From: Dactylosporangium fulvum
Lineage (GTDB): Bacteria > Actinomycetota > Actinomycetes > Mycobacteriales > Micromonosporaceae
Direction of reading: 5' to 3'
DNA: 64,000 nt
Assembly (NCBI RefSeq): GCF_025137375.1
Contig: NZ_CP073720.1
Location: 4,860,501-4,924,500 of the forward strand
This document shows positions 35,264 to 43,866 of the stretch, piece by piece. Below the pieces are notes generated by a model. It searched no databases and was not told where the DNA came from. It was given only the letters and a program-made list of their open reading frames with translations. How positions within the stretch are numbered: position 1 is the stretch's first letter; every line of letters begins with the position of its first letter. Position numbers and translations under genes: made by a program.

Positions 35264-36112
35264 TCAGGGCGCCTCGACCTTGACGCAGCGCTGGCGCATG
35301 GTGCCGATTCCCTCGATCCAGCTGACCACCTCGTCGCCCGGCCGCAGGTAGATCGGGGGCGTCCGCGCCGAGCCGACGCCCTCCGGAGTGCCGGTGAAGA
35401 TGAGGTCGCCGGGCCGGAGCGTGCACACCGTGGAGAGCTGGGCGATGAGTGCGGGCACCGACTGGATCATGTCGCTGGTCCGGCCGGCCTGCATGAGCTC
35501 GCCGTTGACCCGGCACTCCAGCCGGAGGTCGTCGGCGTTGTCGAACTCGTCCGGGGTCACCAGCCACGGGCCGGTCGGGCCGAAGCCCGGGAACGACTTG
35601 CCCAGGCTGAACTGCGGGCTCTGCCCGATCAGCTGGACCCGCCGCTCCGAGTAGTCCTGCCCGACCGTCAGGCCGGCCACGTACTGCCAGGCCTCGGCCA
35701 TCGGCACCGACCGGGCGGTCGTCCCGATCACGACGACCAGCTCGACCTCCCAGTCGACGCGGTCGCCGGGGATCGGCAGGTCGGTGTCCGGGCCGGTGAT
35801 GCAGCTCGGGAACTTGGTGAACGTCACCGGAACGTCGGCCGCGTAGCCGGCCTCGGTGGCGTGCGCGCCGTAGTTGAGACCCACCGCGAAGACCTGGGAC
35901 GGGCGGGGGGACGGCGGCCCCAGGTGCGCCTCGTCGATCGGCACGTCCGCGACCGGCCCGTCGAGCCCGGCCGCCCACTCGAGGAAGTCCGGCCACCGGT
36001 CGAAGACCGCCGCCGGGTCGGCCGGGAACCGGGACCCGCTGGCCCGCTCGACGTCAATGCCGCCCGCGGCAGTGACGATGGTCAACCGGCCGGCGACGTT
36101 CGCGATACGCAT
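35264..36112 (-). CDS. Fumarylacetoacetate-hydrolase-fold (FAH) family enzyme
   Basis: This 282-residue FAH-fold protein shows VGLNYGAHATEAG, the metal-binding core DWEVELVVVIG (Glu ligands near 130), GQDYSERRVQ and FTGTPEGVG. The family hydrolyses or hydrates 2-keto acids such as fumarylpyruvate or oxopentenoates. ATG at 36112 with GGAGG upstream starts it. Its position beside a peptide-type importer and GntR regulator suggests catabolism of an imported acid, not deducible further. Confidence 0.87.
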   Translation of the reverse strand: MRIANVAGRLTIVTAAGGIDVERASGSRFPADPAAVFDRWPDFLEWAAGLDGPVADVPIDEAHLGPPSPRPSQVFAVGLNYGAHATEAGYAADVPVTFTKFPSCITGPDTDLPIPGDRVDWEVELVVVIGTTARSVPMAEAWQYVAGLTVGQDYSERRVQLIGQSPQFSLGKSFPGFGPTGPWLVTPDEFDNADDLRLECRVNGELMQAGRTSDMIQSVPALIAQLSTVCTLRPGDLIFTGTPEGVGSARTPPIYLRPGDEVVSWIEGIGTMRQRCVKVEAP

Positions 36113-36173
36113 GGAGCCTCCCCGGGTCTGGATGTGCATCGAGGATCGCCGGGCCAGTTCGACCAGTCAAGAG

Positions 36174-36186
36174 AATTTCGAAAATC
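36174..36186. promoter_or_regulatory. Putative GntR site upstream of the FAH-fold gene
   Basis: AATTTCGAAAATC, centred on TTTCGAAA, is 62-74 bp upstream of the FAH start. The 296-bp gap 36113-36408 otherwise shows only promoter-like sequence and no gene. Confidence 0.5.
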
Positions 36187-36408
36187 AGTGACTTTTTCCT
36201 TGAGTGTTGGTGATAGCGAAAGCTACTGTGCCGGTCGAAGACTGAGGAGCGAGCCATGACCGCAGACCGCGCCCGAGTGGCGCTCAGCCGCCTCGCACGC
36301 CATGGCCTGGCTCGGCTCTCGGCGTGCCGTGCGTGCCGGTCGGCGTGGACAGCTTCGGCCAGTCCGGCTCGGCACCTCCACGCGCACCCCGGCGGACCGG
36401 CGAGTTGG

Positions 36409-37071
36409 TCAGCCGCCGAGCCGGGTGGCGACGGCGCTGCGCAGCTCTGGCAGGCGGTCGTGCAGGAGCCCGGGACATTGGGTGTTGTTGAAGTCCTTGT
36501 GCCCGTAGATCTCGTTGGGCGGGATGCCGTACTGCTGGCAGGTGAACGCGCAGAACCACACGAGGCTGTCCCAGAGCGCCTGCGGCGGCTGCCCGTCGAG
36601 GTAGGTGCCATCGTTCTCGATGCCGATGGCCTGGCTGTTCTGCCCGACGCAGTGCGCGCCCTGGACCATGGTCTGTCCGTGCAGCAGCGCGTGGAGGCTG
36701 CCGTGCCGGCCCTCGGTCAGGTGGCCGCCGCGGCTGTTGGTGAAGTGCTGGCCGGAGTCGAGCCAGCCGTTGGTGTCCATGTGCAGGTTCTGGATGTCCC
36801 GGGAGTTCTGGTAGGCGTGCGCCAGGCTGTAGTCGGTGGCGTTGGGGAACGCCGTGTGATGGACGATGATCTTGTTGGGCCGGCTCTGCACGACACTCAC
36901 GTCGGACGAGGGTGGCCGGGCGGCCCAGGTCGCGCAGTTGGCGATCACCGGCTGATCGACCCGGGTCGCGGCAGCCCAGGCCGCGCGGCCGCCGCCGAAC
37001 GGGGTCAGCGCGGTGGCGCCGAGCAGGACCGCGCCGCGGAGCACGGCCCGCCGTGGAACGGGGACGGACAT
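36409..37071 (-). CDS. Tat-exported N-acetylmuramoyl-L-alanine amidase (amidase_2/PGRP fold)
   Basis: This 220-residue zinc amidase begins with a twin-arginine signal (PRRAVLRG, Arg7-Arg8, then a hydrophobic core to about 33). Zinc ligands are visible as H71/H72 in IIVHHTA, H191 in YGHKDF and C199 in NNTQCPG. It cleaves the amide bond between muramic acid and the stem peptide. Together with the next-door lysozyme it forms a secreted wall-degrading pair, useful in growth or predation. Confidence 0.9.
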   Translation of the reverse strand: MSVPVPRRAVLRGAVLLGATALTPFGGGRAAWAAATRVDQPVIANCATWAARPPSSDVSVVQSRPNKIIVHHTAFPNATDYSLAHAYQNSRDIQNLHMDTNGWLDSGQHFTNSRGGHLTEGRHGSLHALLHGQTMVQGAHCVGQNSQAIGIENDGTYLDGQPPQALWDSLVWFCAFTCQQYGIPPNEIYGHKDFNNTQCPGLLHDRLPELRSAVATRLGG

Positions 37072-37099
37072 CGGTGCCTCCTGTGTGGGGTGGGTGCCA

Positions 37100-37132
37100 C
37101 CGGTGGCGGGCCCGGGGCGGACCCGCCACCGG
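37100..37132 (-). terminator. Hairpin after the lysozyme gene
   Basis: Arms CCGGTGGCGGG (37100-37110) and CCCGCCACCGG (37122-37132) are perfect complements around an 11-base loop. It immediately follows the lysozyme stop on the minus strand. Confidence 0.6.
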
Positions 37133-37138
37133 AGCGGG

Positions 37139-37885
37139 TCAGCACGGTCCGTTGCAGGCGAGCACCTTGAGCCGGTCCAGGGAGCCGTTCCAGACGTTCT
37201 GGTCGCCCGGGAACGTGCCGGACGAGGACCACTGCCAGAAGGAGTACGTCGGCCAGCCGGCCGGCAGCGTGCCGACGCTGCTGGAGTAGCGCGCGATCCA
37301 GAGCGGGTTGTTGGCGGCGAACTGCGAGGTGTTGCCGGTGCAGGTGGACCACCAGTCGGTGGTGGTGTAGATGGTCGCCCAGCGTCCGGTGCGGGCGTGG
37401 TACTGGTTGACGAACGAGGCGATCCAGCTGCGCATCGAGGCCTGGCTCAGTCCGTAGCAGGTCGCGCCGTACGGGTTGTACTCGATGTCGAGCGCGCCGG
37501 GCAGGGTCTTGCCGTCCTTGGACCAGCCGCCGCCGTGGTCGACGAAATAGTTGGCCTGCGCGGCGCCGGTGGACCGGTTCGGCAGTGCGAAGTGGTACGC
37601 GCCGCGGATCATGCCGACGTTGTAGGAGCCGTTGTACTGCTGGGCGAAGTACGGGTTGGTGTACCCGGTGCCCTCCGTCGCCTTCACGTACGCGAACCGG
37701 GCGCCGTTGCTCCAGGCGGCTGACCAGTTGACGTTGCCCTGGTAGCTGGAGACGTCCATGCCGGGCAGGCCGGCCGGCGCCGCGCTGGCGGGTGTCGCGC
37801 CGAGGACGGCCGCGGCGGCGAAGGTGGCGGTGGCGAAGAGTGCGGCGGTGGCCGCACGCAGCGCCGATCGCAGGGGACGGTTCAT
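37139..37885 (-). CDS. Secreted GH25 lysozyme (muramidase)
   Basis: This 248-residue protein has a Sec signal cleaved near 36 (TPASA-A) followed directly by a GH25 catalytic domain: Asp44 in MDVSSYQGN and Asp133/Glu135 in ALDIEYN are the conserved acidic residues. It has no wall-binding repeats. It hydrolyses the MurNAc-GlcNAc bond of peptidoglycan. ATG at 37885 has GGGAGG 5 bp upstream. Confidence 0.92.
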   Translation of the reverse strand: MNRPLRSALRAATAALFATATFAAAAVLGATPASAAPAGLPGMDVSSYQGNVNWSAAWSNGARFAYVKATEGTGYTNPYFAQQYNGSYNVGMIRGAYHFALPNRSTGAAQANYFVDHGGGWSKDGKTLPGALDIEYNPYGATCYGLSQASMRSWIASFVNQYHARTGRWATIYTTTDWWSTCTGNTSQFAANNPLWIARYSSSVGTLPAGWPTYSFWQWSSSGTFPGDQNVWNGSLDRLKVLACNGPC

Positions 37886-38047
37886 CGTTCCTCCCTGGGG
37901 GTAGCCGCGTGGTGTGGCGCGGCTGGCGAAAAGAACCGTCAATATTAGGGCACACGTTGGAGATAAACTTCAATAGATAGATAGAAGTTTTTCGCTTGAT
38001 GCCTCCGCTGGTGGTGCGCCATCGGCACAGCGGTGCCCGCGCCACTT

Positions 38048-38062
38048 GATAATGCGTATTAG
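38048..38062. promoter_or_regulatory. Putative LacI operator, distal
   Basis: GATAATGCGTATTAG is near-palindromic around the central CG. Its reverse complement matches the 38147-38161 site at 12 of 15 positions. Confidence 0.5.
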
Positions 38063-38146
38063 TCAACAGCGCAAGACGGTAACAAAAGACGGCGTCACGC
38101 TTGACCTTACCTCCGGGAGCGGCGCACGATTCCAGCCCAGGAAGTG

Positions 38147-38161
38147 CCGATACGTATTATC
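38147..38161. promoter_or_regulatory. Putative LacI operator, proximal
   Basis: CCGATACGTATTATC contains the palindrome ATACGTAT and lies 17 bp before the LacI start. With the inverted copy 99 bp upstream it could support repression by looping. The gap 37886-38177 holds no gene. Confidence 0.5.
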
Positions 38162-38177
38162 CAAGGGAGTCGGGCGC

Positions 38178-39185
38178 ATGAGGCGACGCGTCACGCAGCG
38201 CGACATCGCGCGGATGACCGGCGTCAGCCAGGCCACCGTGTCCCTCGTGCTCAACGACCGCGTCGACAGCGGCGTGCGGATCGCGCCCGAGACGCGGCAG
38301 CGCGTGCTCGACGCCATCCGCGCCACCGGCTACGTCGCCGACGTCGTCGGCCGGCGGCTCGCCGACCGCAGCAACCGGATCCTCGGCGTCTTCACGTACG
38401 AGCCGGTCTTTCCCAGCGCCGCCGCCGACTTCTACCACCCGTTCCTGGTCGGCATCGAGGAGCGCGCCGAGGAGCTCGGCTGCGACCTGCTGCTGTTCAC
38501 CAGCACCCCGGTCGTCGACGGCCGGCGCCGGCTCTTCCACGGTGACAACCGCATGCGCCTCGCCGACGGCTGCATCCTCCTCGGCCGCTCCATCGACCGG
38601 GGTGAGCTGGCCCGCCTCGTCGCCGAGGGCCACCCGTTCGTGAGCGTCGGGCGGCGGGACGGGGAGCACGTCCCGTACGTCGGCGCCGGCTACGCCGCCG
38701 CGGTCGCCGAACTCGTCGGCCTGGCGCTCGCGAAGGGCCATCGCCGGTTCGCGTACATCGGCACCGGCGGGCCCGCCGAGTCGCACGCCGACCGGCTGCG
38801 CGGGTTCGCCGACGCGTGCCTGAGCGCCGGAGTGTTCGCGATGCACGAGCCGCCGGGCAAGCACGCGTTGGCCGACGCCATGGCGAAACAGGTCACGGCG
38901 ATCCTGCTCGAGGAGCCGGCCGACGCCGGCGACGTGATCACGGAGCTGCACCGCAGCGGCAGGGACGTCCCCGGCGACGTGTCGCTGATCGTGCTCGGCG
39001 AGCCGACGAGGCCGGTCGCCGGGCCGCAGCCGCACGACGTGACCCGGTTCCGCACGCCGCGACGCGAGATGGGCTGGCAGGCCGCCGACCACCTCACCGA
39101 GATCGTCAACGGTGCATCGCCCGCCCAGCGCCTGCTGGCGTGCGAGCTGGTCCAAGGCGTAACCCTGAGTGAAGTACCACGATGA
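38178..39185 (+). CDS. LacI-family transcriptional regulator (copy 1)
   Basis: This regulator has 335 residues. Its N-terminal helix-turn-helix is RDIARMTGVSQATVSLVLN, with hinge ATGYVADVVGRRLADR. The periplasmic-binding-like effector domain spans about 60-330 (ADFYHPFLVGIEERAEEL). ATG at 38178 has AGGGAG upstream. It ends 13 bp before the FAD oxidoreductase gene, so it heads the operon it probably represses. A close paralog sits at the far end of the operon. Confidence 0.93.
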   Translation: MRRRVTQRDIARMTGVSQATVSLVLNDRVDSGVRIAPETRQRVLDAIRATGYVADVVGRRLADRSNRILGVFTYEPVFPSAAADFYHPFLVGIEERAEELGCDLLLFTSTPVVDGRRRLFHGDNRMRLADGCILLGRSIDRGELARLVAEGHPFVSVGRRDGEHVPYVGAGYAAAVAELVGLALAKGHRRFAYIGTGGPAESHADRLRGFADACLSAGVFAMHEPPGKHALADAMAKQVTAILLEEPADAGDVITELHRSGRDVPGDVSLIVLGEPTRPVAGPQPHDVTRFRTPRREMGWQAADHLTEIVNGASPAQRLLACELVQGVTLSEVPR

Positions 39186-39198
39186 TCAAGGAGTGCGT

Positions 39199-40797
39199 GT
39201 GAAGGAGATGGCGGCGGACGTCCTCGTCGTCGGTGGCGGGCTGGGTGGTGTCGCGGCGGCTCTCGCAGCCCTGCGGGCCGGCCGGTCGGTCGTGCTCACC
39301 GAGGAGTTCGACTGGCTCGGCGGCCAGCTCACCAGCCAGGCGGTGCCGCCCGACGAGCACTCGTGGGTCGAGCAGTTCGGCGTTACGGCGAGTTACCGCG
39401 CGCTGCGCGACGGCATCCGCGCGTACTACCGCCGCCACTACCCGCTGACGGAGGCGGCCCGGCGGTGGACGCACCTGAACCCGGGCGCGGGCGGGGTCAG
39501 CCGGCTCTGCCACGAGCCGGCTGTCGCCAAGGCGGTGATCGAGGCGATGCTGCTGCCGTACCGGAGCGCCGGCCGCCTCAGCGTCCTGCAGCCCTACAAG
39601 GCGACGAAAGCGGACGTCACCGGGGACCGGATCACCGCGATCACCGTCGCGAACGCCGATCATGAGATCACCCTGACCGCGAAGTACGTCATCGACGCCA
39701 CCGAGACCGGCGAACTGCTGCCGCTGACCGGCACCGAGTACGTCACCGGATTCGAGTCCCGGTTGGACACCGGCGAGCCGAGCGCACCGGCGCAGGCGCA
39801 GCCGATGAACATGCAGGCGGTGTCGGTGTGCTTCGCCATCGACCACGTCGACGGCAACCACGTCATCGACAAGCCCGCCGGGTACGACTTCTGGCGCGCC
39901 TACACGCCCCCGTTCTGGGGCGGGCCGCTGCTGTCGTTGCGCTCCCCGCACCCGCGCACGCTCGAGATCGGTGAGCGTGGCTTCACCCCCAACCCCGACG
40001 ACGACCCGCTCCGCGTGCGTGCCGACCAGCGGCGCGACCCGGGCGACGCGAACCTGTGGACGTTCCGCCGGATCGCCGCGCGGAAGCTGTTCCAGCCGGG
40101 TGCCTACGCGAGCGACATCACGCTCGTGAACTGGCCGATGATCGACTACTTCGAGGCGCCGGTCATCGACGTCCCCGACGCGGAAGCGCAGCTCCGCAAC
40201 GCGAAGGAACTTTCCAGAAGCGTCCTGTACTGGCTGCAGACCGAGGCGCCACGGCCGGACGGCGGCACGGGCTTCCCCGGCCTGCGGCTGCGCGGCGACA
40301 TCACCGGTTCGGCGGACGGGCTCGCGCAGGCGCCCTACGTCCGGGAGTCCCGCCGCATAGCGGCCGAGTACACGATCGTCGAGCAGGACCTGTCGTACGC
40401 CGTGCGCGGCGAAAAGGGCAGCGTCGTCTACGCCGACTCGGTCGGGATCGGCATGTACCGCATCGACCTGCACCCGTCGACCGGCGGCGACACGTACATC
40501 GACGTCGCGTCCAGCCCCTTCCAGATCCCGCTGGGCGCGCTCATTCCCCGCCGGATGGAGAACCTCCTGCCGGCGTGCAAGAACCTCGGCACCACGCACA
40601 TCACCAACGGCTGCTACCGGCTGCACCCCGTCGAGTGGAACATCGGCGAGGCCGCCGGCGCTCTCGCGGCGTTCTGCCTCGACAACGCCGTCAGCCCGCG
40701 CGGCGTCCGCAACAGCCCGGACCGGCTGGCCGCGTTCCAGTCCCGCCTGACCGACAACGGCGTCGAGCTCGCCTGGCCCGACGTCACCGGCTACTGA
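39199..40797 (+). CDS. FAD-dependent oxidoreductase (FAD_oxidored, PF12831 type)
   Basis: This 532-residue flavoprotein has the dinucleotide motif GGGLGG at 12-17 and the DATETGELLPL segment typical of this family. A C-terminal stretch GCYRLHPVEWNIGEAAG probably closes the FAD site. GTG at 39199, with AAGGAG 5 bp upstream, is preferred over ATG at 39208. It probably oxidises the compound brought in by the ABC importer encoded next (a sugar, polyol or glycoside). The family has few characterised members, so the substrate is open. Confidence 0.85.
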   Translation: MKEMAADVLVVGGGLGGVAAALAALRAGRSVVLTEEFDWLGGQLTSQAVPPDEHSWVEQFGVTASYRALRDGIRAYYRRHYPLTEAARRWTHLNPGAGGVSRLCHEPAVAKAVIEAMLLPYRSAGRLSVLQPYKATKADVTGDRITAITVANADHEITLTAKYVIDATETGELLPLTGTEYVTGFESRLDTGEPSAPAQAQPMNMQAVSVCFAIDHVDGNHVIDKPAGYDFWRAYTPPFWGGPLLSLRSPHPRTLEIGERGFTPNPDDDPLRVRADQRRDPGDANLWTFRRIAARKLFQPGAYASDITLVNWPMIDYFEAPVIDVPDAEAQLRNAKELSRSVLYWLQTEAPRPDGGTGFPGLRLRGDITGSADGLAQAPYVRESRRIAAEYTIVEQDLSYAVRGEKGSVVYADSVGIGMYRIDLHPSTGGDTYIDVASSPFQIPLGALIPRRMENLLPACKNLGTTHITNGCYRLHPVEWNIGEAAGALAAFCLDNAVSPRGVRNSPDRLAAFQSRLTDNGVELAWPDVTGY

Positions 40798-40822
40798 ACA
40801 CACCCCCCAAGGAGACCCCGCC

Positions 40823-42097
40823 ATGCGATGGAACATCACGGCGATCGTCGCCGCCGCGCTGCTCACGCTCACGGCCTGCGGTGGCGGCAAGGAGGCCACG
40901 CAGTCCGACGGGCCGGCGAGCCTGCGCATGACGATCTGGACCGCCAACGAGGCGCACCTCAAGCTGTTCAACGAGATCGCCGCCGAGTACAAGGCAGCGC
41001 ACCCGGACGTCACCGAGATCAAGTTCGACTCGCTGCCGTTCGACACGTACACCACCGCCCTCACCACGCAGATCGCCGGCGGCAACCAGCCGGACCTGGC
41101 GTGGATCCTCGAGAACTCGGCGCCGGACTTCGTGAGCTCCGGTGCGCTCGTACCGCTGGACGACACGCTCAAGAAGGCCGACGGTTACCAGTTCGACGAT
41201 CTGGCGGCAGGTCCGCTGAAGCTGTGGCAGGACAAGGGGAAGCTGTACGCCTACCCGTTCTCCACCTCACCCTTCGGCATGTTCGTCAACAACGACCTGG
41301 CGAAGAAGGCCGGGCAGCAGACCCCCGCCGAGCTGATCGCCGCCGGGCAGTGGAACTGGGACACCGCGCTGAAGCTCGCGTCAGCGGTCAACGCGGGCAC
41401 CGGCAAGGCCGGCCTGGTGATCCGCGACTTCGACTACAAGACCTGGAACAACCTCGCGAGCTTCTGGGGCGGCTGGGGCGCGAAGGCGTGGAGTGACGAC
41501 GGCAAGACGTGCGGCTTCGACCAGCCGGAGATGGTCGAGGCGATGACGGCCCTGCACAAGGCGGTCTTCGTGGACAAGGCGCTGCCCGGGCCCGGCGTCA
41601 GCGCGGACTTCTTCGCCGGTGACGCGGCGCTGACGATCACCCAGATCAGCCGGGCGTCGCTGCTGAAGAACACCTTCGGCTGGGACCTGGTGCCGCTGCC
41701 GCAGGGCAAGGCCGGCTCGTACGCGGTGTTCGGCCAGGCCGGCATCGGGGTGTTCAAGAAGAGCAGGAACGCGGCCGTGGCGCAGGACTTCCTGGCCTTC
41801 ATGACCAACCCGGCCAACTCCGCCAAGCTCGCCGCCTACTTCCCGCCGCCGCGCACCTCGCAGCTCACCGCCGAGACGCTCGCCAAGACCAACCCGCTGC
41901 TGAAGCCGGAGCAGCTGCAGAAGGTCGTCGTGGACGGCATCGCCAAGGGCGCGGTCGGGCCCAGCCACGCCGGCTTCGCGGAGCTGAGCCAGACCGTCCG
42001 CGCGAGCCTCGACCCGCTGTGGCAGCCGCAGGCGGACGTCAAGGCCGTGCTGGGCGGCGTCTGCGCGAAGATCGCACCGCAACTGGCGAAGTCGTGA
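40823..42097 (+). CDS. Sugar ABC transporter substrate-binding lipoprotein
   Basis: This family-1 receptor has 424 residues. The lipoprotein signal ends LTLTAC (Cys19) and the mature domain opens MTIWTANEAHLKLFNEIA. It starts 25 bp after the oxidoreductase stop and overlaps the next permease by 4 bp. No ATPase gene is in this operon, so a shared MsmK-type ATPase (for example 6599-7765) must energise it. Confidence 0.92.
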   Translation: MRWNITAIVAAALLTLTACGGGKEATQSDGPASLRMTIWTANEAHLKLFNEIAAEYKAAHPDVTEIKFDSLPFDTYTTALTTQIAGGNQPDLAWILENSAPDFVSSGALVPLDDTLKKADGYQFDDLAAGPLKLWQDKGKLYAYPFSTSPFGMFVNNDLAKKAGQQTPAELIAAGQWNWDTALKLASAVNAGTGKAGLVIRDFDYKTWNNLASFWGGWGAKAWSDDGKTCGFDQPEMVEAMTALHKAVFVDKALPGPGVSADFFAGDAALTITQISRASLLKNTFGWDLVPLPQGKAGSYAVFGQAGIGVFKKSRNAAVAQDFLAFMTNPANSAKLAAYFPPPRTSQLTAETLAKTNPLLKPEQLQKVVVDGIAKGAVGPSHAGFAELSQTVRASLDPLWQPQADVKAVLGGVCAKIAPQLAKS

Positions 42098-42978
42098 CGC
42101 TGCGCCAGCGGACCGCCGATCGGCTCGTGGGGTACCTGTTCGTCACCCCGCAGCTGGTCGGCTCGGCCGTCTTCGTGTTCCTGCCGCTGTGCCTGGTGTT
42201 CTGGTACAGCCTGCACGAATGGAACGTGCTCGCCGACAGCTTCGAGTACGTCGGCGCCGAGAACTACCAGGCGCTGCTCGACGACCCGTCGCTGCCGTCC
42301 GTGCTGCGCGCGACCGGGCTGTTCTCCGTCGGGCTGGTGGTGTTCAACCTGTTGCTCGCGCTGCTGCTGGCGGTGCTGCTGAACCAGAAGCTGCGCGGCC
42401 TCACGGTGTACCGCACCCTCTTCTTCTCCCCGGTGGTCGTGTCGCTGGTGGCGTGGACCATCGTGTGGGGCTTCCTGCTGCAGTCGAACGGGGGCGTCAA
42501 CGGCCTGCTGGCCACGATCGGCGTGGACGGCCCCAACTGGCTGCGCAACGGCACGTCGGCGATGGTGTCGGTGGTCGCCGTGCAGGTGTTCAAGAACGTG
42601 GGGCTGAACATGGTGCTGTTCCTGGCGGCCCTGCAGGGGGTGCCGTTCGAGCTGTACGAGGCGGCGCAGCTGGACGGCGCGTCGGCGTGGTCCCGATTCC
42701 ACCGGATCACGGTGCCGATGATCAGCCCGACGATCCTGCTGACGTCGATCATCACGGTCGTCGGCTCGCTGCAGGTGTTCGCCCAGATCGCCGTGCTGAC
42801 CCAGGGCGGGCCGGGCACGTCGACCACCGTGCTCGTGTACTACCTGTATCAGCAGGCGTTCCAGTTCCACCACTTCGGCTACGGTTCGACCCTGGCCATC
42901 CTGCTGTTCGTCATCGTGCTGGTGCTGACGCTGGTGCAGTGGCAGCTGCGCAAGAGGTGGGTCGTCCATGAGCAGTAA
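42094..42978 (+). CDS. Sugar ABC transporter permease, MalF type
   Basis: This membrane subunit has 294 residues and six helices. The EAA loop is YEAAQLDGASAWSRFHRI, and LTQGGPGTSTTVLVYYLY is a sugar-permease marker. GTG at 42094 overlaps the receptor stop (GTGA). Confidence 0.92.
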   Translation: MTLRQRTADRLVGYLFVTPQLVGSAVFVFLPLCLVFWYSLHEWNVLADSFEYVGAENYQALLDDPSLPSVLRATGLFSVGLVVFNLLLALLLAVLLNQKLRGLTVYRTLFFSPVVVSLVAWTIVWGFLLQSNGGVNGLLATIGVDGPNWLRNGTSAMVSVVAVQVFKNVGLNMVLFLAALQGVPFELYEAAQLDGASAWSRFHRITVPMISPTILLTSIITVVGSLQVFAQIAVLTQGGPGTSTTVLVYYLYQQAFQFHHFGYGSTLAILLFVIVLVLTLVQWQLRKRWVVHEQ

Positions 42979-43822
42979 GTCCATGAGCAGCAGGTCCAGG
43001 CGGCTCAAGGTCGCCGTCTACGGGATCCTCAGCGTCCTGCTCGTCCCGTTCGTGTTCCCGACCTGGTGGATGGTCACCTCGTCGTTCAAGCCGACGAGCG
43101 AGATCTTCGCGTATCCGCCGCGGCTGCTGCCCGGGCACTGGCAGTTCGACGCCTACCGGCAGGTCTTCGAGCTGCAACCGTTCGCCCAGCAGTACTGGAA
43201 CAGCCTCTACATCGCCGCGATCGTCACCGTCGGCACGATGGCGGTGGCGTCGCTGTCCGGCTACGCGTTCGCCCGTATCCGGTTCCCCGGCCAGAACGTG
43301 CTTTTCGTGGTGGTGCTCACCGGGCTGCTCATCCCGAGCGAGGTGACGATCGTCCCGCTGTTCCAGCTGTTCAACCGGTTCGGCCTCATCGACACCCACT
43401 GGCCCCTGATCCTGGTGCCGATCTTCGGTGCGCCGAGCGTCCTCGCCACGTTCATCATGCGGCAGTACTTCATCACGCTGCCCCGGGAACTGGAGGAGGC
43501 GGCCCGCGTCGACGGCCTGGGACGGTTCGCCACCTTCTGGCGGATCGGCCTCCCGTTGGCCCGCCCGGCGCTCGGCGCGGTCGGCATCTTCACGTTCCTG
43601 GCGAGCTGGAACCTGTTCCTGGAGCCGGTGGTCTACCTGTCCAGCAAGGAGAAGTTCACGCTGCCGCAGGCCCTGACGCAGTACGTCGACGCGTACGGCG
43701 GGCCGATGTGGGACGTGCAACTCGCGGCTGCCGCACTGACCGCGCTACCGGTGCTGGTCGTGTTCGTGATCGCGCAACGGCAGTTCGTCGAAGGGCTGGC
43801 GCACACCGGCCTCAAGGGGTGA
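42968..43822 (+). CDS. Sugar ABC transporter permease, MalG type
   Basis: This membrane subunit has 284 residues. The EAA loop is ELEEAARVDGLGRFATFWRI and the family ending FVEGLAHTGLKG is present. ATG at 42968 overlaps the MalF-type gene by 11 bp. Confidence 0.92.
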   Translation: MSSKSMSSRSRRLKVAVYGILSVLLVPFVFPTWWMVTSSFKPTSEIFAYPPRLLPGHWQFDAYRQVFELQPFAQQYWNSLYIAAIVTVGTMAVASLSGYAFARIRFPGQNVLFVVVLTGLLIPSEVTIVPLFQLFNRFGLIDTHWPLILVPIFGAPSVLATFIMRQYFITLPRELEEAARVDGLGRFATFWRIGLPLARPALGAVGIFTFLASWNLFLEPVVYLSSKEKFTLPQALTQYVDAYGGPMWDVQLAAAALTALPVLVVFVIAQRQFVEGLAHTGLKG

Positions 43823-43866
43823 TACACAGTGCCGTATGAGCGGTTCCGGAGCGCAGCGGAGGGTGC

